Part shown: positions 1 through 5,668 of the stretch, piece after piece
Layout: every line of letters starts with the position of its first letter
Position numbering within the stretch: position 1 is the first letter of the stretch
From: an uncultured Flavobacteriales bacterium
GTDB lineage: Bacteria; Bacteroidota; Bacteroidia; Flavobacteriales_E; Vicingaceae
NCBI GenBank assembly: GCA_913059105.1
Contig: CAJXRL010000178.1
Coordinates: 1 to 5,668 of the forward strand
Length of the DNA: 5,668 nucleotides
Reading direction: 5' to 3'
Program-made: the position numbers and the translations under genes
Notes under the pieces: model-generated
Database searches by the model: none
What the model saw: only the letters and a program-made list of their open reading frames with translations
What the model was told of the DNA's origin: nothing

Positions 1-45
1 ACACAGAGTAGATCGTCGGCAGCGTCAGATGTGTATAAGAGACAG
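1..45 (+). other. Residual Nextera i5 adapter and Tn5 mosaic end (artefact)
   Basis: This is not genomic sequence. Bases 1-4 (ACAC) match the end of the Illumina P5 arm. Bases 5-12 (AGAGTAGA) match a standard Nextera i5 index, S504/N504 as I recall it. Bases 13-26 (TCGTCGGCAGCGTC) are the Nextera read-1 transposase adapter, and 27-45 are the 19-base Tn5 mosaic end. It should be trimmed; genomic sequence begins at 46. Confidence 0.98.
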
Positions 46-62
46 ATATAGAACTATCGATT

Positions 63-1043
63 ATGAAAACATTACAATTTAGAGAAGCGCTCAGAGAAGC
101 AATGAACGAAGAAATGAGAAGAGACAAAAATGTCTTTTTAATGGGGGAGGAAGTTGCATTATATAATGGTGCTTACAAAGTAAGTCAGGGAATGTTAGAT
201 GAATTTGGACCTGAACGAATAATTGATACGCCAATTGCAGAATTAGGTTTTGCTGGCATTGGAGTGGGAGCAGCGATGCACGGTCTTCGTCCAATTATCG
301 AATTCATGACGTTCAACTTCTCATTGGTAGCTATTGATCAAGTTATTAATTCGGCTGCTAAAATGTTGAGTATGTCAGGTGGCAACTTTGGCTCACCAAT
401 GGTATTTCGAGGACCTACAGGATCTGCTGGTCAGTTAGGAGCTCAACATTCGCAGTCATTCGACAATTGGTTTGCAAACACACCTGGATTAAAAGTAGTT
501 GTTCCTTCAAACCCTGCTGACGCTAAAGGGCTTTTGAAATCTGCTATTAGAGATAATGATCCAGTTATTTTTATGGAGTCTGAGCAAATGTATGGCGACA
601 AAGGAGAAGTGCCGGAAGGTGAATACTTAATTCCTATTGGAAAAGCTGACATTGTTATAGAAGGTTCTGATGTTACAATTGTTTCTTTCGGAAAAATTAT
701 GAAAGTAGCGAGAGCTGCAGCTGAAGAATTAGCAAAAGAAGGAATCAATGCTGAGGTAATTGACTTGAGGACAATTCGTCCTATAGATTATGCTACTGTA
801 ATTGAATCTGTGAAAAAGACAAACAGGTTGGTCATTTTAGAAGAAGCGTGGCCTTTGGGAAACATTTCTACTGAATTGACATATATGATCCAACGAAATG
901 CATTTGATTACTTAGATGCACCAATAAGAAGGATTAACACAAAAGATACTCCACTTCCATATGCTCCAACTTTAGTAGAAGCTTGGATGCCTAATATAAA
1001 AGATGTGATGGATGCAGTGAAAGATGTTACTTACGTGAAGTAG
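63..1043 (+). CDS. pdhB: Pyruvate dehydrogenase E1 component, beta subunit
   Basis: Beta subunit of the thiamine-diphosphate-dependent E1 of the cytoplasmic pyruvate dehydrogenase complex. With E1 alpha it decarboxylates pyruvate and passes the acetyl group to the lipoyl arm of E2, feeding acetyl-CoA into the TCA cycle. At 326 aa it has the usual family length. The N-terminal Transket_pyr domain (about 3-178) carries GEEVALYNGAYKVSQG (28-43), DTPIAELGFAG (55-65) with E60 at the position of the catalytic TPP-activating Glu, EFMTFNFS (80-87), INSAAK (95-100) and AQHSQ (127-131). The C-terminal transketolase_C domain (about 192-316) includes DLRTIRP (234-240). These motifs are very close to mitochondrial PDHB and favour pyruvate over branched-chain keto acids. 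The start gives the expected family N terminus; only 17 genomic bases lie upstream, so promoter and RBS cannot be judged. No E1 alpha or E2 gene follows: a hairpin terminator lies 65 nt after the stop. Confidence 0.96.
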   Translation: MKTLQFREALREAMNEEMRRDKNVFLMGEEVALYNGAYKVSQGMLDEFGPERIIDTPIAELGFAGIGVGAAMHGLRPIIEFMTFNFSLVAIDQVINSAAKMLSMSGGNFGSPMVFRGPTGSAGQLGAQHSQSFDNWFANTPGLKVVVPSNPADAKGLLKSAIRDNDPVIFMESEQMYGDKGEVPEGEYLIPIGKADIVIEGSDVTIVSFGKIMKVARAAAEELAKEGINAEVIDLRTIRPIDYATVIESVKKTNRLVILEEAWPLGNISTELTYMIQRNAFDYLDAPIRRINTKDTPLPYAPTLVEAWMPNIKDVMDAVKDVTYVK

Positions 1044-1108
1044 CCTTTTGAAAATGAAAATTAATGTAAGTAGCATCATCAATTAGTTGTTGTTCCTTTC
1101 CAAAAACT

Positions 1109-1155
1109 AAAGCTTGATTGAACAGAATATTCCTGTTCGGTCAAGCTTTTTATAT
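1109..1155. terminator. Rho-independent terminator between convergent genes
   Basis: AAAGCTTGATTGAACAG (1109-1125) pairs with CTGTTCGGTCAAGCTTT (1133-1149) over 17 positions with two G-U wobbles and a 7-nt loop, and is followed by TTTTTATAT. It lies 65 nt past the pdhB stop and should end that transcript. On the opposite strand the stem is followed by AGTTTTTGG, so it may also terminate the minus-strand SpoIIE-type gene, whose stop is about 105 nt away. The rest of the 211-nt gap (1044-1254) shows no ORF or other structure I can support. Confidence 0.88.
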
Positions 1156-1254
1156 TGAGAGTAAATATAAAAGGTAATCCTGCAAGTAGTTTAGCCTGAT
1201 TTTCTATATGTTATAAGTGTGATTGATACAGTTTCTTTTATCCTGAAAAGATTA

Positions 1255-2607
1255 CTATAGTTCAATACCTAGAAACGTTATGTCTTCGGTTTGTTCTCGG
1301 TTCCCTTGCCATTGGGATAAATTTTTCAGATATAAAGATTTTTGGTTTTCGATGGGGAAAGGACCGTATTTGTTCATGCTATTCATAAAATTTGTTGATT
1401 TAAGTTTTGCATTGTCTTTTTCTCCAAATTGATTTATGAATCCTTTTGTAGAGAGATATAGAACATCTCCATGATTAAATTTAATAGACCTATTTGTGAA
1501 CTTCACTTTTCTGTCTTGAACTCCAACTGTGAACGGGTCTGATCTATACTTCGTAATTGAAATACCATTGAAGAAGTAAACTTTAGATCTAGCGCTTGCA
1601 TAATTTATTATTTTTTCATCTTGATTAATTACGCAAATTGACAATTTTATTGTATCCCTAAAAACATCCTTGGATTTATTAAACGAAGCTATCAATTTGC
1701 TATGCAACAAAGTCAGGATAGTCGAAGGGTCTTTTTCATTATTTTCTTTTACAATAGAATTTAAATGAATTGTAGCGGTAAGGGCAATAAATGTGGCTGG
1801 AACGCCTTGCCCTGTACAATCTGCACATACAATTATTGAATGAAAATTGTCGCTAAAAGCCCAATAGAAATCTCCGCTAACTATAGCTTTAGGTTTAAAA
1901 ATCAAAAAAGTTTTAAGCTTAAGTATTGAACTTAGTTCTTCTTCAGAAGGGAGAATGTTGGCTTGAATGCTCTTTGCATATTTCAAGCCTTCGCCTATTG
2001 TACGGTTTCTACGGGACACTGCCTGTCTTGTTGAACTAAGTTTTTTCGTAAATCCTAGTAAAGGGAAAAAGCTAATGGTGGCAACTCCCATCAAATTAAT
2101 TAGAAATTGAAATTTAATCACCTCTTCACTTAGTGCAATATACGAGGGGATAGCCAGCAGTTCAATTGTCATTTCAAAAACAATCACAAGTATAAAAAAC
2201 CCAAAGCATCTCAAAGCATCAGAAGTTGGTTTGAAAGCCATTGCCATAATTGGCGCTATGGTGGACCATATAATAATTGCTCCTGAATTAATGAATCCAC
2301 CACTAAACAACTGAGCCAAAGCCGGAAGAATTAACATCATTATTAAGAAAGCGTTAAAAGGAGCACTTAGTTTTTTTGTCTTATTTAATCGTAACAAAAT
2401 AATTGGAATTACTACTGTAGAAATAATTGGAAAGAGAGCAGCAATTGGTTGTCCAATAAAATACAAGATTAGTGACCATAAGATACTTGCAACGAAAATC
2501 CAAAAAAGTAACCAATTGAAATTATTGATGGCAATTTTCTTTTTATTCGCCCCCCCTTCTAGTACTCCAATATTCTCAAAATTATATTTCAGTGCTGTTA
2601 AATTCAT
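1255..2607 (-). CDS. Membrane protein with SpoIIE/PP2C-type phosphatase domain, active site degenerate
   Basis: 450 aa. About six hydrophobic segments (roughly 30-52, 55-74, 84-102, 108-125, 132-153, 164-186) form a membrane sensor-like N-terminal half that I do not recognise. A short basic, possibly helical linker (187-206) leads to a SpoIIE domain from about 207: AKSIQANILP (211-220), VSGDFYW (243-249), ADCTGQGVPATF (262-273), GDVLYLSTKGFINQFG (380-395) and QWQGNREQTEDITFLGI (432-448). The family dephosphorylates Ser/Thr on signalling proteins such as anti-anti-sigma factors, using metals held by aspartates. D246, D263 and D442 are present, but the SDG/TDG aspartate is K388, and the usual DCTGHG is DCTGQG. 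Activity is therefore doubtful; it may be a pseudophosphatase. The ATG follows an in-frame TAG four codons upstream and an AGGA 7 nt before it, which supports this start. It is transcribed alone, divergent from hppA and convergent with pdhB. No sigma or anti-sigma partner is visible. Confidence 0.85.
   Translation of the reverse strand: MNLTALKYNFENIGVLEGGANKKKIAINNFNWLLFWIFVASILWSLILYFIGQPIAALFPIISTVVIPIILLRLNKTKKLSAPFNAFLIMMLILPALAQLFSGGFINSGAIIIWSTIAPIMAMAFKPTSDALRCFGFFILVIVFEMTIELLAIPSYIALSEEVIKFQFLINLMGVATISFFPLLGFTKKLSSTRQAVSRRNRTIGEGLKYAKSIQANILPSEEELSSILKLKTFLIFKPKAIVSGDFYWAFSDNFHSIIVCADCTGQGVPATFIALTATIHLNSIVKENNEKDPSTILTLLHSKLIASFNKSKDVFRDTIKLSICVINQDEKIINYASARSKVYFFNGISITKYRSDPFTVGVQDRKVKFTNRSIKFNHGDVLYLSTKGFINQFGEKDNAKLKSTNFMNSMNKYGPFPIENQKSLYLKNLSQWQGNREQTEDITFLGIEL
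2550..2556 (-). repeat. G7 homopolymer inside the SpoIIE-type gene
   Basis: Seven C on the plus strand are seven G in the coding strand, covering codons 18-20 (Gly-Gly-Ala) of the minus-strand gene, in an otherwise AT-rich region. A one-base slip would shift the frame before the first TM segment, and the next in-frame Met is M90. It could be a slippage or sequencing-error hotspot. The frame is intact here. Confidence 0.6.
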
Positions 2608-2697
2608 AGTTGTATCCTAGTCTACAAAGGGATTCTTGATTTCTATAGACTATAAGTAACATAGGTTTACGATTGAATTGCCCAGAAAGTTTCATTC

Positions 2698-2729
2698 TTT
2701 GCATATAAAAAATAATACTTCTACTTTTG
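2698..2729 (+). promoter_or_regulatory. Bacteroidota-type promoter for hppA
   Basis: TTTG (2698-2701), then 20 nt, then TACTTTTG (2722-2729). This matches the Bacteroidota housekeeping sigma consensus (-33 TTG or TTTG, about 19-21 nt, -7 TAnnTTTG). The predicted transcription start is about 2735-2737, giving a leader of about 37 nt. The leader is A-rich with no clear Shine-Dalgarno sequence, which is common in this phylum. Confidence 0.82.
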
Positions 2730-2772
2730 CGGACTTCAAAAAAGAAAGAAGACTATACATTAATAACACACT

Positions 2773-5496
2773 ATGGAAAATTTTTTATTGTACGTTGTTC
2801 CTTTTCTAGGAATATTTGGATTGCTTGTAATGGCAGTGAAATCAGCTTGGGTAACTAAACAAGATGCCGGAGATGATAATATGAAAGAGCTTGCAAATCA
2901 TATTGCTACGGGAGCTATGGCTTTCTTAAAGGCTGAATGGAAAGTAATGGGCTACTTTGTTGTAATCGCAGCTGTCTTATTGGCTTGGTCGGGTACTATG
3001 TCAGATAGTTCTCATCCTATTATCGCGATAACTTTTATAATTGGGGCTTTTCTTTCTGCATTAGCAGGATATTTAGGAATGAACATTGCAACTAAAGCAA
3101 ACGTAAGAACTACGCAAGCAGCAAGAACTTCATTAGCTAAGGCTTTAAATGTTTCTTTTACAGCAGGAACAGTAATGGGTTTAGGTGTTGCTGGTTTAGC
3201 TGTTATAGGCGTTGGAAGTATATTCATTGTATTGTTAGCTATGTTTGGGCCTGAAGGCACAATGGTAGGTAAAGGAAGCTACATTTTAGCAATCGAAATT
3301 TTAGCAGGATTTTCATTAGGTGCTGAGTCTATTGCATTGTTTGCAAGAGTTGGTGGTGGTATTTATACCAAAGCTGCTGATGTAGGAGCTGATTTAGTTG
3401 GTAAAGTTGAAGCAGGAATTCCTGAAGATGATATTCGTAACCCTGCAACTATTGCAGATAACGTTGGTGATAACGTAGGTGATGTTGCTGGTATGGGAGC
3501 TGATTTATTTGGGTCTTATGTTGCTACAATATTGGCAACTATGGTTTTAGGTGCTGAAGTTCAGTTCGGAACTGCAACAGGAACTGATAGTTTCAATGGT
3601 CTTTCTCCAATATTATTACCAATGGTGATTGCTGGTTTAGGAATTATATTTTCAATTATCGGAACTCTATTTGTTAAAGTTAAAGGAGAAGATGGATCTG
3701 TTCAAGGAGCTTTAAACTTAGGAAACTGGTTGTCAGTTCTTCTTACTGCAATAGCATCGTACTTCTTAGTTGATTACATGATGGTAGAGAATATGACAAT
3801 TAGAGGTTACGACTTAACTTCAATGGATATTTTCTGGGCAATAATTACGGGTTTAGTTGTAGGTGCTATTATGAGTATCGTAACTGAATATTACACAGCA
3901 ATGGGAAAAAAACCGGTTAATTCAATTGTTCAGCAATCTTCTACAGGTCATGCAACAAATATTATCGGTGGTTTAGCAGTAGGCATGGAGTCTACAGTTA
4001 TTCCGGTTTTAGTTTTAGCTGCCGGTATTTTTATTTCTCATGAATTTGCAGGTTTATATGGTGTTGCAATTGCAGCGGCAGGTATGATGGCAACAACGGC
4101 TATGCAATTAGCTATCGATGCTTTTGGTCCTATTGCCGATAACGCAGGCGGTATTGCTGAAATGAGTGGATTACCAGAAGAGGTTAGAGGAAGAACAGAT
4201 ACCTTAGATGCTGTTGGAAACACAACTGCGGCGGCGGGTAAAGGTTTTGCTATTGCTTCTGCTGCATTAACTGCTTTGGCATTATTTGCAGCCTTTGTTG
4301 GTCTTTCAGGAATTGATTCAATAGATATTTACAAGGCAGATGTTTTATCTGGTTTATTTGTTGGAGCGATGATTCCTTTTATATTTTCTGCTTTATGTAT
4401 TGCAGCCGTTGGTAGAGCTGCAATGGATATGGTTCAGGAAGTTAGAAGACAGTTTAAGGAAATTCCTGGCATTATGGAATACAAGGCTACGCCAGAGTAT
4501 GACAAATGTGTTGAGATATCTACAAAAGCTTCTATTCGAGAAATGATGTTGCCAGGAATTATTGCGCTTACTGTGCCAATTCTAGTTGGATTTACATTCG
4601 GTCCTGAGGTATTGGGAGGATTATTAGCAGGTGTAACAGTGTCAGGTGTATTGATGGGTATTTTCCAAAACAATGCAGGTGGTGCTTGGGATAATGCTAA
4701 GAAATCATTTGAAAAAGGAGTAATGATTAATGGCAAGATGGAATACAAAGGATCTGATGCGCATGCTGCATCTGTTACTGGTGATACAGTTGGAGATCCA
4801 TTTAAAGATACATCTGGTCCTTCAATGAATATCTTAATTAAATTGATGTCAATTGTATCTTTAGTTATTGCGCCTCATATTGCAGAGGGTGGAGCTCATG
4901 GTTCTGCTGAATCTAAAAATATAGAGCCAATTTCAATTCAATCTGTAGCTTCAGATGGCAGTGTAATTGCTGACGGACGTTATGGTCTTTCTGATGAGAG
5001 TGGATCTCTTAGATGGGTAGGAAAGAAAGTTGGTGGAGAACATTACGGAGATATTCAAATTGAAGGAGGAGAAGTTGAAGTTGAGGGTGGTATTATTCAA
5101 GGAGGAGAAGTAATCGTGAATATGAACTCAATTACAGTTTTAGATATTGAAGATGCTGAAGAGAATAAAGACTTAGTAGGTCATTTAAAGTCTGGCGATT
5201 TTTTTGATGTTGGGCAGTTTCCTCAAGCTAGGATGCACATTACAGGAGGAGTGATGGAAGATAATGGCAATCAAGTTGTGATGTGTGAATTAACTATCAA
5301 GGATGTAACCGAGGTTATTAAATTTGATGCTAACGTACAATCAACAGAAAGTGGGTTTAGTATTTCAACTGCCTTTGCAATTGATAGAACAAAATTTGGA
5401 ATAAGCTACAAGTCTAAAACGTTCGATGCTGTTTTAGATAAATTTATCTATGACGACTTTGATTTGAAATTTAACTTGAAAAGTTTTAAGATGTAA
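2773..5496 (+). CDS. hppA: K+-dependent membrane pyrophosphatase fused to a C-terminal YceI domain
   Basis: 907 aa. Residues 1 to about 705 are a full membrane pyrophosphatase, which hydrolyses cytoplasmic PPi and pumps H+ (or Na+) outward. Aligning with the mung-bean enzyme from memory, the active-site residues are all present: K200, D203, D207, K211, E218, D229, D233, D237, D456, N483, K490, D640, K643, D671, D675, K678, D679. Gate residues R192, D244 and K690 are also present. A486/G489 in GNTTAAAGKG indicate K+ dependence. The gate glutamate is absent from TM6 (G247 and A251), and GAES in TM5 supplies E185, the Flavobacterium-type arrangement, which suggests H+ transport. Residues about 722-905 form a YceI-like domain. 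The family is normally about 670-770 aa, so the tail is a true addition. Two in-frame TAA codons lie just before the ATG, fixing the start. The gene has its own promoter and terminator and is probably monocistronic. The fused domain's role is unknown. Confidence 0.93.
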   Translation: MENFLLYVVPFLGIFGLLVMAVKSAWVTKQDAGDDNMKELANHIATGAMAFLKAEWKVMGYFVVIAAVLLAWSGTMSDSSHPIIAITFIIGAFLSALAGYLGMNIATKANVRTTQAARTSLAKALNVSFTAGTVMGLGVAGLAVIGVGSIFIVLLAMFGPEGTMVGKGSYILAIEILAGFSLGAESIALFARVGGGIYTKAADVGADLVGKVEAGIPEDDIRNPATIADNVGDNVGDVAGMGADLFGSYVATILATMVLGAEVQFGTATGTDSFNGLSPILLPMVIAGLGIIFSIIGTLFVKVKGEDGSVQGALNLGNWLSVLLTAIASYFLVDYMMVENMTIRGYDLTSMDIFWAIITGLVVGAIMSIVTEYYTAMGKKPVNSIVQQSSTGHATNIIGGLAVGMESTVIPVLVLAAGIFISHEFAGLYGVAIAAAGMMATTAMQLAIDAFGPIADNAGGIAEMSGLPEEVRGRTDTLDAVGNTTAAAGKGFAIASAALTALALFAAFVGLSGIDSIDIYKADVLSGLFVGAMIPFIFSALCIAAVGRAAMDMVQEVRRQFKEIPGIMEYKATPEYDKCVEISTKASIREMMLPGIIALTVPILVGFTFGPEVLGGLLAGVTVSGVLMGIFQNNAGGAWDNAKKSFEKGVMINGKMEYKGSDAHAASVTGDTVGDPFKDTSGPSMNILIKLMSIVSLVIAPHIAEGGAHGSAESKNIEPISIQSVASDGSVIADGRYGLSDESGSLRWVGKKVGGEHYGDIQIEGGEVEVEGGIIQGGEVIVNMNSITVLDIEDAEENKDLVGHLKSGDFFDVGQFPQARMHITGGVMEDNGNQVVMCELTIKDVTEVIKFDANVQSTESGFSISTAFAIDRTKFGISYKSKTFDAVLDKFIYDDFDLKFNLKSFKM
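4936..5487 (+). other. YceI-like lipid-binding domain (part of the hppA product)
   Basis: Residues about 722-905 of the 907-aa protein. Typical YceI pattern: RWVGKKVGGEHYG (747-759), GGEVIVNMNSITVLD (777-791), GHLKSGDFFDV (803-813), FPQARM (816-821), CELTIKDVTEVIKF (838-851), DRTKFGISY (871-879), LDKFIYDDFDLKFNL (888-902). YceI proteins are lipocalin-like beta-barrels, usually exported; a Thermus member was crystallised with a bound polyisoprenoid. Here no signal peptide is needed: the last pump helix (about 686-702) plus a Gly/Ala/Ser linker (703-715) would deliver it to the periplasm. Confidence 0.9.
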
Positions 5497-5506
5497 TATT
5501 TACATC

Positions 5507-5560
5507 AAGACATAAAAAAACCTTGAAGGAAACTTCAAGGTTTTTTTATGTCTTTTTTTT
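5507..5560. terminator. Strong bidirectional terminator after hppA
   Basis: A perfect 22-bp inverted repeat (5507-5528 with 5533-5554) closes on a GAAA tetraloop. The core CCTTGAAG/CTTCAAGG is flanked by A7 on the left and T7 on the right, with a further T-run to 5560. It starts 10 nt after the hppA stop. Because it has A and T tracts on either side, it should terminate transcription from both strands, as expected between convergent genes. Confidence 0.93.
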
Positions 5561-5566
5561 AATGAA

Positions 5567-5620
5567 TTAGAAAAGACCATGAATTTCTGCATCAATTTTG
5601 CTAATTACATTACCTAGATC
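5567..5620 (-). CDS. C-terminal end of an unidentified gene (partial)
   Basis: On the minus strand, 17 sense codons then TAA run in from the end of genomic sequence and read DLGNVISKIDAEIHGLF. The stop lies 12 nt before the bidirectional terminator, exactly where a convergent gene would end. The peptide is too short to assign to a family, and an open frame this short could occur by chance in AT-rich DNA. The 5' part is replaced by the adapter. Confidence 0.45.
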   Translation of the reverse strand, partial: DLGNVISKIDAEIHGLF

Positions 5621-5668
5621 CTGTCTCTTATACACATCTGACGCTGCCGACGATCTACTCTGTGTAGA
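5621..5668 (-). other. Residual Nextera i5 adapter and Tn5 mosaic end (artefact)
   Basis: Reverse complement of the left end: mosaic end (5621-5639), read-1 transposase adapter (5640-5653), index TCTACTCT (5654-5661, the complement of AGAGTAGA) and GTGTAGA (5662-5668) from the P5 arm. This matches read-through of short fragments in read 2. It is not genomic and should be trimmed. Confidence 0.98.

Noticed and set aside
27..45. Tn5 mosaic end as evidence of a native transposon
   Set aside because: It is joined to Illumina index and P5 sequence and appears inverted at the far end with the same index; this is library adapter.
91..294. Minus-strand open frames inside pdhB (also 443-748)
   Set aside because: They overlap a highly conserved enzyme gene on the other strand and have no family features or start signals.
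63..1043. Branched-chain keto acid dehydrogenase or acetoin dehydrogenase beta subunit
   Set aside because: EFMTFNFS, INSAAK and the EEVALYNGAYKVSQG region match pyruvate dehydrogenase beta subunits much better.
2625..2632. TCCCTTTG on the minus strand as a -7 box for the SpoIIE-type gene
   Set aside because: It mismatches TAnnTTTG at the A, has no good TTG at the right spacing, and would leave a leader of only about 10 nt.
3012..3260. Minus-strand open frame of 82 codons inside hppA, and similar ones at 4038-4223 and 4434-4748
   Set aside because: These lie antisense to strongly conserved pump sequence and have shadow-type Ala/Pro/Ile-rich composition with no recognisable domain.
4880..4960. 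Assembly chimaera joining hppA to a separate yceI gene
   Set aside because: The frame runs unbroken, base composition and codon use look the same on both sides, and the junction is a plausible Gly/Ala/Ser-rich linker; reads are still needed to prove it.

Overview
The window is a 5.6-kb piece of an AT-rich chromosome that looks like Bacteroidota, most likely Flavobacteriia or a close relative. Three things point there: a perfect Bacteroidota-type promoter (TTTG, 20-nt spacer, TACTTTTG), start codons with little or no Shine-Dalgarno sequence, and a membrane pyrophosphatase carrying the Flavobacterium-type placement of its ion-gate glutamate. Both ends are not genomic. Bases 1-45 and 5621-5668 are Illumina Nextera i5 adapter with Tn5 mosaic ends and the same 8-base index, in inverted orientation, so the real insert is 46-5620.

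Layout: (1) 63-1043 (+) is pdhB, the pyruvate dehydrogenase E1 beta subunit, with almost nothing upstream. (2) 1109-1151 is a strong hairpin terminator in a convergent intergenic region. (3) 2607-1255 (-) encodes a six-TM membrane protein with a C-terminal SpoIIE/PP2C-type phosphatase domain that has lost a core metal-ligand aspartate (K388 instead). (4) 2608-2772 is a divergent promoter region. (5) 2773-5496 (+) encodes a 907-residue protein: a complete K+-dependent membrane pyrophosphatase (hppA, about 705 residues) fused in frame to a C-terminal YceI-like lipid-binding domain (about 185 residues). (6) 5507-5554 is a near-perfect bidirectional terminator, followed by what looks like the last 17 codons of an unidentified minus-strand gene cut off by the adapter.

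The genes do not form one operon; each of the three complete genes is its own transcription unit. They share only broad energy and signalling themes: acetyl-CoA production, recovery of energy from pyrophosphate as an ion gradient, and a probable phosphatase-type signalling protein. The most interesting object is the pump-YceI fusion. Known M-PPase topology puts the C terminus outside the cytoplasm, so the YceI domain should lie in the periplasm, tethered to a pyrophosphate-driven pump.
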